Source of the DNA: an uncultured Verrucomicrobiota bacterium
Lineage (GTDB): Bacteria; Verrucomicrobiota; Kiritimatiellia; CAIVKH01
Assembly (NCBI GenBank): GCA_937873455.1
Contig: CALMYG010000184.1
Coordinates: 1 to 40,209 of the forward strand
Length of the DNA: 40,209 nt
Direction: 5' to 3'
This document shows positions 1-8,075 of this stretch, in pieces. How positions within the stretch are numbered: position 1 is the first letter of the stretch; each line of letters opens with the position of its first letter. The position numbers and the translations under genes were made by a program. The notes beneath the pieces were generated by a model. That model did no database searches and was not told the DNA's origin. It worked only from the letters and a program-made list of their open reading frames with translations.

Positions 1-1689
1 TCACACCTCCAGATGCGTCTTTTCCAGCATGCTTTTCAGGTCGACCTCGATTTTGCTTTTATCCTTGTCGCTCAAACTCAAAATATCCTTCAGTCCCGTG
101 GCGAGGTGGGGAATGTATTTTTCTATGTACCCGCGTTTGCGGTCGGCTTCGGCTTCCCGTTTGCGGCGGCTGATGTTGACGGAAAGGCGGCGGCCGCACT
201 CCTGAAGCGCCAAGGTGATTTCCTGGATGATTTCGGGATAATTGGCAATGGCGTCCTTGCTTTCACTGGTGAAGGGCACCCATACGCTGGCCATATGTAC
301 GGTGATGACCACCGGACCCAGCGGGAGCGCGCCTCGCGGTTGGGTAAGCCCGTACGCTTTCCAGTTCACGCCGATCATTGCCCGGGTGATCGCGCACGCG
401 CCGGCCATGTAGAGTAGGGGAACCCGGTTGGCAAAGCGCAAGAGTCGCACCGGGTTCTCGGCGGATAATTCCTCGTCCGTCTTGGGCTTGGCGTACGCCA
501 TGCCGACTTCAATCTGGAACGGGTTGCCCCGGTACACGGTGGGGTCGCGGGTCAGTGCGGTGTAAAAATCCGCTTCGATTTCCTTCTTAAGTCCGGCAAC
601 GATTTCCTCCTCGCCGATTGGTGCGAGGCAGTCCGTGGGGGGGCGCATCAGTTTCGTGGCTTGCAAGGTTTTGTACAACGCATCGATTTCCGCGGGATTT
701 AGTTTGCCCGGTTTGGCCGCCGGTTCGACTCCGGCCCGTTGGCAAACATCCAGCGCCGTTTGCGTGCTGACCCGCGAAAAATCGGCGGCGAGCGCGGAGC
801 GGACCGTCCGGCTTTCGGTATCCTTGAGCATTTGCATCAGCATGCCCAATTCCACGCCGTGCGGGTGCGGCATGATTTCGATGGATGGCGGCGGCAGTTT
901 CCGTACCGCACGCGGAAAGGTCATCGTGAACGCGTCGGTCGTTGCATCGGTTTCGGTTTCCCCCTTGGCCGGCTTTTTCAAGGTTACGGCATAGTGAAGG
1001 GTTAAGTGCGGATTGACGATGGCGCATTGTTTGAGAAATTCATCCACTGATAACTTGCCGCGCACGTAGGCCGCCTCCATTTCCATGGTAACCGAAGTGC
1101 CGTGTTTGTAGGCCACCGTTTCGACTGCCTGGCCTTGGGCATTCGTCGGCCCCGGGAAGAGGGGTTGCCAGTCGATACCGGTATCATTAAGAATCGTAGG
1201 TTTGTTTTGCCGGGTATCCAGTTGGACGGTGATCTGGTGGGCATTCGGTTGGTTTTTGGTCCGGGAGCGGATGACGGTGGCCGCCCCGGTGGTTAATTGG
1301 CTGTACATTCCGGCGGCGCTGATGCCGATCCCTTGTTGGCCGCGCGACATCCGCAGCCGATGAAATTTGGAGCCGTAGAGCAGCTTGGCGAAGATTTTCG
1401 GGATCTGGGCTTTGACGATGCCGGGACCATTGTCGGTAACGGTGACCCGGAAACGATTGTCGCCGGTTTGGTGCAGCTCGACCATGATTTCCGGCACAAT
1501 TCCGGCTTCCTCGCAAGCATCGAGCGAATTGTCCACGGCCTCCTTGACCGCAGTCATCAAGGCGCGACGGGGGCTGTCGAAGCCCAATAAATGTCGGTTT
1601 TTAAGGAAAAATTCGGAAACGGAAATATCCCGCTGGCGGCGGGCCATGGATTCCGCCGTTTCGGCGGCTTGAGCTGTGCGTTTGGCCAT
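1..1689 (-). CDS. top6B: DNA topoisomerase VI subunit B
   Basis: This is the ATPase subunit of a type IIB topoisomerase, which passes one duplex through another together with the cleaving A subunit. The Bergerat ATP fold is clear: an N box with E50 and N54 (EAVDN), a G1 box DNGPGI near residues 86-91, and a G2 box GQQGIGIS near 117-124. The C-terminal transducer carries the family block HMASVWVPFTSESK, whose lysine is probably the ATP-contacting switch lysine. At 562 residues it is slightly longer than archaeal proteins (about 530) and looks complete. An in-frame extension of 46 residues upstream is possible, but the chosen ATG has AGGAG nine bases before it. The last codons contain GGAGGT (positions 5-10), a ribosome-binding site for a further gene off the left edge, most likely the A subunit. 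Topoisomerase VI is mainly archaeal and plant and is patchy in bacteria. Confidence 0.93.
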   Translation of the reverse strand: MAKRTAQAAETAESMARRQRDISVSEFFLKNRHLLGFDSPRRALMTAVKEAVDNSLDACEEAGIVPEIMVELHQTGDNRFRVTVTDNGPGIVKAQIPKIFAKLLYGSKFHRLRMSRGQQGIGISAAGMYSQLTTGAATVIRSRTKNQPNAHQITVQLDTRQNKPTILNDTGIDWQPLFPGPTNAQGQAVETVAYKHGTSVTMEMEAAYVRGKLSVDEFLKQCAIVNPHLTLHYAVTLKKPAKGETETDATTDAFTMTFPRAVRKLPPPSIEIMPHPHGVELGMLMQMLKDTESRTVRSALAADFSRVSTQTALDVCQRAGVEPAAKPGKLNPAEIDALYKTLQATKLMRPPTDCLAPIGEEEIVAGLKKEIEADFYTALTRDPTVYRGNPFQIEVGMAYAKPKTDEELSAENPVRLLRFANRVPLLYMAGACAITRAMIGVNWKAYGLTQPRGALPLGPVVITVHMASVWVPFTSESKDAIANYPEIIQEITLALQECGRRLSVNISRRKREAEADRKRGYIEKYIPHLATGLKDILSLSDKDKSKIEVDLKSMLEKTHLEV

Positions 1690-1852
1690 GTGTTTTGACT
1701 CCTGAATAGGAAAGTGATAGCGGCGGAAGCGGAAGGGCGCAAGCGTTCTTCGCGATTCGGACATGATGGCGGTTTTCGGGGTCCCGATCATGAGGCGTCC
1801 TGCTTCGTTTATGCGAGCATCCGTCATCGCGGCATGATAGAAATTATCCGAT

Positions 1853-2614
1853 ATGAAAGCGCCCAGCCTTCACGTGGTACCTTGTCTTTCCGACAATTAC
1901 GCCTTTGTCCTGTTTTACGAAAATCAGGCATTGGTCATTGATCCCGGTGATGCGGGACCGGTTTCGGCGGTTTTGAAGCGGTATGCGCCCGAGTCCGTCC
2001 TGGTCGTGTTGACGCATTATCACCACGATCACATCGGTGGTGTTTCAGCGCTGCGCAAACAGTTTCAGGTGACTCTCGGCGGGCCGCTTCCCGCGCCGTG
2101 GCCGCTTGATCAGGCGTTCACGTTGGATGAGCCCTACGCATGGAACGGCCTGGATGTTCAGGTCATGGCTACACCGGGCCACGCGTTTCCGCATGTGGCG
2201 TACTATTTTCCCCGGCCGGGTTGGCTTTTTTCGGGGGACTGCCTGTTCGGGGCGGGCTGCGGTCGACTGGCCGGTGATGTTGCGCCCGTCCTGTGGCATT
2301 CCCTGCAACGGCTGGCCACGCTACCGGAGTCGACGCTGGTATATTTCGGCCACGAGTACACGTTGTCCAACCTGGCTTTCGCCGCTGCCATGGAACCCGA
2401 TAATCCGGCAATTGCCCGCCGACGAACCGAGGTCGAGCAACGGCTGCTGCATGGTGACTACGGGGCGCCTTCCACCATGGCGGAGGAAAAGGCGACCAAT
2501 CCATTTTTGCGTACCGACGAGCCATCGATTCGACGTGCGCTGGGGTTGGCGTCGGCTTCCGCGGTGGACGTCTTCGCCGCGTTGCGGGCGGCGAAAAATG
2601 TTTTTCCGGGCTGA
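1853..2614 (+). CDS. gloB: Hydroxyacylglutathione hydrolase (glyoxalase II), metallo-beta-lactamase fold
   Basis: Glyoxalase II hydrolyses S-lactoylglutathione to lactate and glutathione, the second step of methylglyoxal detoxification in the cytoplasm. The dinuclear metal motif THYHHDH lies at residues 54-60 (H55, H57, D59, H60). It is followed by further family ligands in TPGHAFPHV, FSGDCLF and YFGHEYT. The length of 253 residues is normal for the family, and the C-terminal region ends in the usual substrate-binding helices (a TNPFLR motif). The gene is transcribed divergently from the topoisomerase gene, with about 160 bp between them. No strong Shine-Dalgarno sequence precedes the ATG. 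A thiol other than glutathione could be the real substrate, since these bacteria do not always make glutathione. Confidence 0.9.
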   Translation: MKAPSLHVVPCLSDNYAFVLFYENQALVIDPGDAGPVSAVLKRYAPESVLVVLTHYHHDHIGGVSALRKQFQVTLGGPLPAPWPLDQAFTLDEPYAWNGLDVQVMATPGHAFPHVAYYFPRPGWLFSGDCLFGAGCGRLAGDVAPVLWHSLQRLATLPESTLVYFGHEYTLSNLAFAAAMEPDNPAIARRRTEVEQRLLHGDYGAPSTMAEEKATNPFLRTDEPSIRRALGLASASAVDVFAALRAAKNVFPG

Positions 2615-2626
2615 CTTCGGGCTTTT

Positions 2627-2657
2627 TTGTTTCAATCAGGGCGCGCTTGTCTATACT
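2627..2657 (+). promoter_or_regulatory. Possible promoter of the AI-2E permease gene, leaderless arrangement
   Basis: A good -10 box, TATACT, ends only six bases before the ATG of the permease gene, so transcription would begin at or next to the start codon. The best -35 candidate is TTGTTT, with a long 19-bp spacer, which weakens the call. No Shine-Dalgarno sequence lies in the gap. Confidence 0.3.
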
Positions 2658-2663
2658 GGGACC

Positions 2664-3794
2664 ATGATTTCCACGGCCTTTACCGAGGGTCAGAAGCGGA
2701 TAATTGCCGCCGCATTGACCACCATCAGTTTGGTGGCGATGGCGGTGATCGTTTTGTGGCTGATTACCCTGATACTCGATTTTTTCCGCTATTTCTCCGG
2801 AGTCTTTTTACCGTTGGCCGTGGCGGCCATGCTGGCGACCTTGTTGCGCCCCTATTATAGCTGGTGGCGCAAGCTGCTTCGTAATACGCCGGCCGCGGTG
2901 ACCGTGGTGATGGTGTCGCTGGTTGTTCCGGTGGTGTTCGTGGGGTATTACTTCGGGGTCATCATTCTCGGGCAGATTTCCGCTTTTCTCGCCGAAGTAC
3001 CGGTTTGGATTGAAAATGTTCAGGTGTTGTTCCGCGAGCGGTTGCCGGTCATCCAGGCTTGGATGGATCGCTATCACCTTGGCGAGCGGCTGATGCCGAT
3101 GTTGCGGGAGCGCCAGGATGCGTTGTTGGGTTCGGCGGCGGCGCTGGGCCAGGGCTTCTTTTCCACCGGCGCAGCAGTCTTCCGGTCGGCGGCCGGGATG
3201 ATCGGCTGGGTGGTATTGCCGATTTATTTTGCCTACATGATTCAAGCTCCGCTGCCCGGATCGAGCAGGCTGGGCGGCTATTTGCCTTTTCTGAAACCGG
3301 AGACCCGGGAACATGTTCTTTATTTGGTGAATGAATTTGTCGGCATCCTCGTTTCCTTTTTCCGCAATCAAGTCATTATCGCCCTGGCCCAGGGCCTGTT
3401 GTTCGCGGTAGGATTTGCCGTCGCGGGGTTGCCCTACGGGGTGATACTGGGGCTGTTGCTTGGCCTCATGAATATCGTGCCGTATCTCGGTAATATCATC
3501 GGCTTGGCGGTGGGGATTCCCCTGGCGTGGTTTCATCCCACGGGGGGTTTGGATTTGTTGATTGCCGTGGGCGTCGTGTTTGTTGCGGTCCAAGTGATCG
3601 AGAGCTACATCCTGACCCCGCGCATTATGGGGAAAAGCACCGGGCTTCATCCGATGGCGATCATTTTCGCGTTGTTGTTTTGGGGGACGGCGTTCAACGG
3701 CTTGCTCGGCATGATATTGGCCATTCCCCTGACCGCATTTCTGGTCGTTTTCTGGCGCTTGCTGAAAGAAAAGTATATCAAGGAGTGGCTATGA
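2664..3794 (+). CDS. AI-2E family transporter (PF01594-type permease)
   Basis: This is a multi-pass inner-membrane protein of 376 residues with the hydrophobicity pattern of the AI-2E/PerM family. Helices near the N terminus (from about residue 15 and from 45) are followed by a soluble stretch with QAWMDRYHLGERLMP. A C-terminal block of helices contains the typical GLPYGVILGLLLGLMNIVPY and the ESYILTPRIMGKSTGLHP region. Some members export small molecules or act as cation antiporters; the substrate here cannot be read from sequence. The chosen ATG follows the end of gloB, and the same frame stays open upstream inside gloB, but that extension is not transporter-like. The stop overlaps the next ATG as ATGA, so the small downstream membrane gene is probably translationally coupled. 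Confidence 0.85.
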   Translation: MISTAFTEGQKRIIAAALTTISLVAMAVIVLWLITLILDFFRYFSGVFLPLAVAAMLATLLRPYYSWWRKLLRNTPAAVTVVMVSLVVPVVFVGYYFGVIILGQISAFLAEVPVWIENVQVLFRERLPVIQAWMDRYHLGERLMPMLRERQDALLGSAAALGQGFFSTGAAVFRSAAGMIGWVVLPIYFAYMIQAPLPGSSRLGGYLPFLKPETREHVLYLVNEFVGILVSFFRNQVIIALAQGLLFAVGFAVAGLPYGVILGLLLGLMNIVPYLGNIIGLAVGIPLAWFHPTGGLDLLIAVGVVFVAVQVIESYILTPRIMGKSTGLHPMAIIFALLFWGTAFNGLLGMILAIPLTAFLVVFWRLLKEKYIKEWL

Positions 3795-3967
3795 AGCGTT
3801 CCATTTTGACGGCGTTGGTTTTAATCGGTCTGCTTATCGTGGTGCTGCTGATGACCGGGGGCAAGACCTCGGTGAATCTGGTGTTGTTTGAGCTTCGGGC
3901 GGCAACCTCGATGGTGATCTTGGGCGCGACGGCGCTGGGCGTGGTGATTGGCATGCTATTGAAATAG
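3791..3967 (+). CDS. Small LapA-like membrane protein
   Basis: This is a 58-residue protein with two hydrophobic segments, roughly residues 4-22 and 41-57, separated by a short polar stretch (GGKTSVNLVLFELRA). That layout, with an asparagine-containing central strand and a final small-residue helix ending in GVVIGMLL, resembles the LapA (DUF1049) domain. LapA proteins help control lipopolysaccharide assembly in other Gram-negative bacteria. It begins in a 4-base ATGA overlap with the upstream permease gene. It is short and the family assignment rests on pattern only, so an unrelated two-helix membrane peptide is possible. The next gene starts 8 bp downstream, after AGGAG. Confidence 0.7.
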   Translation: MKRSILTALVLIGLLIVVLLMTGGKTSVNLVLFELRAATSMVILGATALGVVIGMLLK

Positions 3968-3975
3968 GAGAAGTC

Positions 3976-5187
3976 GTGTCCGCTTTACTGGTTGAACAAT
4001 TGATCAAAAAGGGTGTGGTGATTCCTCAACCGAATACGGTGTGGATATCGCCCGATATTGACCCCGGCCACATCGCCCCGGGGGCGGTGTTACATGCGGG
4101 TTGCCGGATTGAGGGCGCGCGAACGGTGATTGATGCCGGTGCGATCATTGGCCGTGAAGGTCCGGCGGTGGTGATGAATTGCCAGGTGGGGCGTGAGGTG
4201 CATTTGGCGTCCGGTTATTTTGAGGGTTCGGTTTTCCTGGATGGTTCGTCCATGGGCGGGGCCGCGCACGTTCGTCCCGGTTGTTTGATCGAGGAGCAAG
4301 CGGGCGGTGCGCATGCCGTGGGGTTAAAGCAAACCGTATTGCTTCCTTACGTCACCCTGGGCAGTCTGGTTAACTTTTGCGATTGTCTGATGGCCGGTGG
4401 AACCAACCGGAAAAACCACAGCGAAGTCGGCTCATCCTACATTCATTTCAATTTCACGCCGCATCAGGACAAAGCCACCGGTTCGTTGATCGGGGATGCG
4501 CCGCGCGGGATTTGGTTGGATCAGCCTCCGATATTTCTAGGCGGGCAAGGGGGCCTGGTCGGTCCGGCCCGCATTGCATTCGGCACGGTGATTCCGGCCG
4601 GGCAGATCATACGCCGTGATATCACCGAGGCGGGTCAACTGGTGGTGGCAGAACCACCAGCACCGGGCGCGCAGGCCTATGACGGCAAGGCCTACGGCCG
4701 GATCGACCGGCTGGTGCGGAATAATCTGAACTATATTGGAAATCTGCGCGCGTTACGGGCCTGGTACACCGTCGTGCGCAAACCGTTTATGGTTGAAAAC
4801 GCCGTGCGCCAAGCGCTTCATGCCGGCGCCTTGAAGGCGCTGGACGCGTTGATTGAAGAACGCGTCAAGCGGTTGGGCGAGGTGGTGGCCAAGCTGCCGG
4901 AGTCGCTGGCTCGCCTTCGCGTGCGGACGGATAGCCGTGGGACGGAGGCCATGCGGCAACAGCAGGTTTTGATCGATCAATGGCCGTCGATATTACAGGG
5001 GCTGACGCAAGACGGTGACGAGCTCCCTTGTCCGGACGCATTGCTGGCGCGTTTGCCGACGGCTTCGGTTCTGGTCGGTACGGACTATCTGCATTGGGTA
5101 AGCGCAACCCCGCCGGAAATCAAGGCCGAAGGTACCACCTGGTTGGATGCGGTGGTGGCGCGGACGGTTTCGCTTTGGAAATTGTGA
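3976..5187 (+). CDS. GlmU-like left-handed beta-helix protein lacking a pyrophosphorylase domain
   Basis: Residues from about 25 to 220 show the imperfect hexapeptide pattern of a left-handed beta helix and resemble the acetyltransferase half of GlmU. The segment NFCDCLMAGGTNRKNHSEVG is followed by an N-F-T-x-H-Q stretch and LIGD, echoing the GlmU region around its catalytic histidine (NHLSYVGD and NYDG...TxIGD). The N-terminal nucleotidyltransferase domain of true GlmU is absent. Instead there is a C-terminal helical domain of about 170 residues with a conserved-looking RNNLNYIGNLRALRAWYTVV. The start is GTG with AGGAG five bases before it, and glmM begins 12 bp after the stop. A role in acetylating glucosamine-1-phosphate, the product of GlmM, is a reasonable inference. 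A separate uridylyltransferase would then be needed elsewhere. Confidence 0.75.
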   Translation: MSALLVEQLIKKGVVIPQPNTVWISPDIDPGHIAPGAVLHAGCRIEGARTVIDAGAIIGREGPAVVMNCQVGREVHLASGYFEGSVFLDGSSMGGAAHVRPGCLIEEQAGGAHAVGLKQTVLLPYVTLGSLVNFCDCLMAGGTNRKNHSEVGSSYIHFNFTPHQDKATGSLIGDAPRGIWLDQPPIFLGGQGGLVGPARIAFGTVIPAGQIIRRDITEAGQLVVAEPPAPGAQAYDGKAYGRIDRLVRNNLNYIGNLRALRAWYTVVRKPFMVENAVRQALHAGALKALDALIEERVKRLGEVVAKLPESLARLRVRTDSRGTEAMRQQQVLIDQWPSILQGLTQDGDELPCPDALLARLPTASVLVGTDYLHWVSATPPEIKAEGTTWLDAVVARTVSLWKL

Positions 5188-5199
5188 AAGGATAGGATT

Positions 5200-6552
5200 A
5201 TGGGTCGTTTATTTGGGACTGATGGCGTGCGGGGGGTGGCGAATGTCGCTCCGATGACCGTGGAGATGGTGTTGGAAATTGGCCGGGCCACGGCCTACGC
5301 CTGCAAGAAACACCACCAGCGGCGGCATTCCATCCTGATCGGCAAGGACACGCGGGTGAGCGGTTACATGTTGGAAAATGCTTTGACCGCCGGAATATGT
5401 TCCATGGGCGTGGACGTATTGCTGGTCGGTCCGATGCCCACGCCGGGTATTGCCTTCATCACCCGCAGCATGCGGGCGGATGCCGGCCTGGTGATCTCCG
5501 CCTCACACAATCCCTACCAGGATAATGGCATTAAGATTTTTTCGCACACCGGTTGCAAACTGCCCGATGCCGAGGAAAACGAAATCGAGGCGCTGATCAC
5601 CTCCGGACGCATCAAGGACATCCGGCCAACCGCCGATGAAGTCGGCAAGGCCCGACGTATCGACGACGCTGCCGGACGGTATATTGTTTTTTGCAAAAAC
5701 TCATTTCCCGATGATCTGAGCCTTGAGGGATTAAAAATCGTTTTGGACTGCGCCAACGGCGCCACTTACAAAATCGCGCCCACCGTGTTCGCCGAGTTGG
5801 GCGCGGAAGTGATCGCGATTCATGACAAGCCGAACGGCGCGAATATCAACCTGAATTGCGGTTCTCAACATACCCAGGACTTGCGGTATAAAGTTTTGGA
5901 GACCCGGGCGGATGTCGGTCTGGCGTTCGATGGCGACGGCGATCGGGTGATCGCGGTGGATGAAAAAGGCAACGAGCTGACCGGCGATCACGTGTTGGCG
6001 ATTTGCGGCAAGCACCTCAAGGAGCAGGGGAGGCTGAAAAACAACCTCGTGGTGACCACGGTGATGGCTAATTTCGGCTTGTACCGGGCTTTCAAACAGA
6101 TGGGAATCGACTACGAGGCCGCACAGGTTGGCGACCGGTATGTGTTGGAGGCGATGAAGCAGCGGGATGCGATTATTGGCGGCGAGGCCTCCGGCCACAT
6201 GATTTTTCTGGGTCATCACACCACCGGCGACGGGATCGTATCCGCGTTGCAACTGTTGGCGGTGCGCCAGCGTACCGGTCAGCCGCTTTCCGAGCTGGCC
6301 TCGATCATGCAGATGACGCCTCAACGGTTGATCAATGTAGACGTCAAGCGCAAGCCTCCCCTGGATGACGTGGCCCCGCTTACCGCGGCAATTCGTGATG
6401 CCGAGAACGAATTGGCTGACCAGGGCCGTGTACTGGTACGGTATTCCGGCACGCAATCGATGTGCCGGGTTATGGTTGAGGGACCCACCGAGGAAATGAC
6501 CGACCGCCTGGCCTATTCATTGGCCGACGTGGTCAGGAAGTCGTTGGTTTGA
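5200..6552 (+). CDS. glmM: Phosphoglucosamine mutase GlmM
   Basis: GlmM converts glucosamine-6-phosphate to glucosamine-1-phosphate on the way to UDP-GlcNAc, the precursor of peptidoglycan and lipid A. The N terminus MGRLFGTDGVRG is diagnostic. The phosphoserine loop ISASHNPYQDNGIK places the catalytic serine near residue 101, the magnesium loop is DGDGDR, and the C-terminal phosphate-binding loop is RYSGTQSMCRVM. The length of 450 residues is standard. It follows the GlmU-like acyltransferase in the same operon, which fits consecutive steps of one pathway. Its stop codon overlaps the ATG of the next gene (TGATG), so the W-P repeat protein is likely made from the same transcript. Confidence 0.96.
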   Translation: MGRLFGTDGVRGVANVAPMTVEMVLEIGRATAYACKKHHQRRHSILIGKDTRVSGYMLENALTAGICSMGVDVLLVGPMPTPGIAFITRSMRADAGLVISASHNPYQDNGIKIFSHTGCKLPDAEENEIEALITSGRIKDIRPTADEVGKARRIDDAAGRYIVFCKNSFPDDLSLEGLKIVLDCANGATYKIAPTVFAELGAEVIAIHDKPNGANINLNCGSQHTQDLRYKVLETRADVGLAFDGDGDRVIAVDEKGNELTGDHVLAICGKHLKEQGRLKNNLVVTTVMANFGLYRAFKQMGIDYEAAQVGDRYVLEAMKQRDAIIGGEASGHMIFLGHHTTGDGIVSALQLLAVRQRTGQPLSELASIMQMTPQRLINVDVKRKPPLDDVAPLTAAIRDAENELADQGRVLVRYSGTQSMCRVMVEGPTEEMTDRLAYSLADVVRKSLV

Positions 6553-8075
6553 TGGAATTGAGCACGCCCCAGATGTTTCCCGGCGGCCTTCGTTTCGCCC
6601 GGCTACTTCCTGCGCTTTTGCTTGCCCTGGTCATGGCGAGCTCGGCCATGGCCGAGCCGGCGGAACCAAGCCGGCGCCGGAGCGGTTTTGATTTCGGGCC
6701 CTTCATCAGCCGCCATCAAGACGTGAACGGCGACTGGCGGCTAAAAATCCTGGGTCCCCTCTACGAACAGGCGGAATCCGGCGACGGTATGCGCCTGGAT
6801 GCGGTGCGCCCGTTGTACAGTACGGTCGAGGATCCAACGCGCGACCGAGCCCTGACCGATGTGGTCTGGCCGCTGGCGACCAGTCGGACCGTACGCGATG
6901 AAAACCAGTGGCGTTACCTTTTTTTCTTCGGGTTCAATCACACCACCAACGATCCCGGGCAGCGCTACCGGACCTGGCTGATTCCCTTTTATTTTCAAGG
7001 TCGTGACGCGGAAGGCAAGACCTACCGCGCCTTGTTTCCCGTCGGTGGAACGATCAAGGATTTTGTCGGTCGCGACGAGATTTCCTTTGTATTGTTTCCG
7101 TTGTACTCGACCAGTGCGTTAAACGACCTGTCCACGGTGAATGTGCTTTGGCCGTTTATTTCCCGGACCCGAAGTGAACGGGACCACATTTACCGCGCCC
7201 GCGTTTTTCCGTTTTACGGGGTAAACCGGCACCGCGATAAATTTGACAAGCGGTTCATTTTGTGGCCGATCTACACGGAGGTGCATTACCAGTACCCGAA
7301 GGGCCACGGAAAAGGTCACATGGTCTTTCCGCTGTACGGGCGTCTTGACCTCGACACCGAAAAAACCTGGTGGGTGGTTCCACCGCTGGTCCGTTTCACC
7401 CGGGGTGAAAACATGAACATCACCTATGCGCCATGGCCGTTTTACCAGCGCCGGGTGGGGGCGGGCATTGACCAGCGTTACCTGTGGCCCTTATGGGGGA
7501 AAAAAGTGATCGACGATCTCGATACACGCTTTTATCTCTGGCCGATCTTTTGGACGGAGCGGGACCGGCGTCCGGGACAAACCGTCGAGCGCGTCTTGGT
7601 CGTCCCGTTTTTTTCGCACACCGCGGTGCGCGCGGATACCAGCGGAGCAACTGCCGCCGATGCTCCGCCCGAGGTGCTGGCCCGTCGGCATAAATTTTGG
7701 CCCTTGTATTCGTACCGGCGGGTGGAAGAGGCGAGCCACCTGCGCCTGGTGGAGCTGTGGCCGTTCGCCGACACGCCGTCCGTGGAGCGGAATTGGGCGC
7801 CTCTCTGGTCCTTGTATACCCGTTCGGCCCGCGGGGCGGATGTGGACCACGAGGCGCTTTGGGGGGTGTTCCGCCACCAACGCCGGGGGGACGATTACCG
7901 GTACGTTTCCCTTTTTCCGCTGGTGGACGTAACCCGGGAGGAAGCCGCGTCGGAAAGCGTGCGGTCCTGGAACCTGCTTAAAGGATTGGTGGGATATGAG
8001 CGGAAAGGTTCGCGAAAATCGATCCGCCTGTTATATTTCGTGCGCATTGGAATCGGGAAGGAGTCACCACCATAA
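6552..8075 (+). CDS. Exported protein with about 16 W-P-hydrophobic-aromatic repeats
   Basis: I do not recognise a characterised family. The 507-residue product starts with a clear signal peptide (a hydrophobic core LLPALLLALVMASSAMA, cleavage near residue 36). The rest is a tandem array of short hydrophobic, probably beta-strand units built on the pattern hydrophobic-(W/F)-P-hydrophobic-(Y/F/W). Examples are VWPLA, LIPFY, LFPLY, LWPFI, VFPFY, LWPIY, VFPLY, PWPFY, LWPLW, LWPIF, VVPFF, FWPLY, LWPFA and LFPLV. They are spaced mostly 20-35 residues apart by charged, arginine-rich segments. The alternation suggests a beta-sheet-rich periplasmic or outer-membrane protein. It starts within the glmM stop codon and ends in an overlap with mlaE, so it belongs to the lipid-transport operon. 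A structural partner of the Mla complex is the leading guess, unproven. Confidence 0.8.
   Translation: MELSTPQMFPGGLRFARLLPALLLALVMASSAMAEPAEPSRRRSGFDFGPFISRHQDVNGDWRLKILGPLYEQAESGDGMRLDAVRPLYSTVEDPTRDRALTDVVWPLATSRTVRDENQWRYLFFFGFNHTTNDPGQRYRTWLIPFYFQGRDAEGKTYRALFPVGGTIKDFVGRDEISFVLFPLYSTSALNDLSTVNVLWPFISRTRSERDHIYRARVFPFYGVNRHRDKFDKRFILWPIYTEVHYQYPKGHGKGHMVFPLYGRLDLDTEKTWWVVPPLVRFTRGENMNITYAPWPFYQRRVGAGIDQRYLWPLWGKKVIDDLDTRFYLWPIFWTERDRRPGQTVERVLVVPFFSHTAVRADTSGATAADAPPEVLARRHKFWPLYSYRRVEEASHLRLVELWPFADTPSVERNWAPLWSLYTRSARGADVDHEALWGVFRHQRRGDDYRYVSLFPLVDVTREEAASESVRSWNLLKGLVGYERKGSRKSIRLLYFVRIGIGKESPP
8058..8063 (+). promoter_or_regulatory. Ribosome-binding site that decides the mlaE start
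   Basis: AAGGAG lies eight bases before ATA at 8072, ideal spacing, and there is no canonical start codon in frame until a TTG 72 bases further on. No comparable Shine-Dalgarno sequence precedes that TTG. Confidence 0.65.

Noticed and set aside
2106..2663. In-frame upstream extension of the AI-2E permease
   Set aside because: It overlaps gloB in another frame and would add about 186 arginine- and tryptophan-rich residues unlike any transporter.
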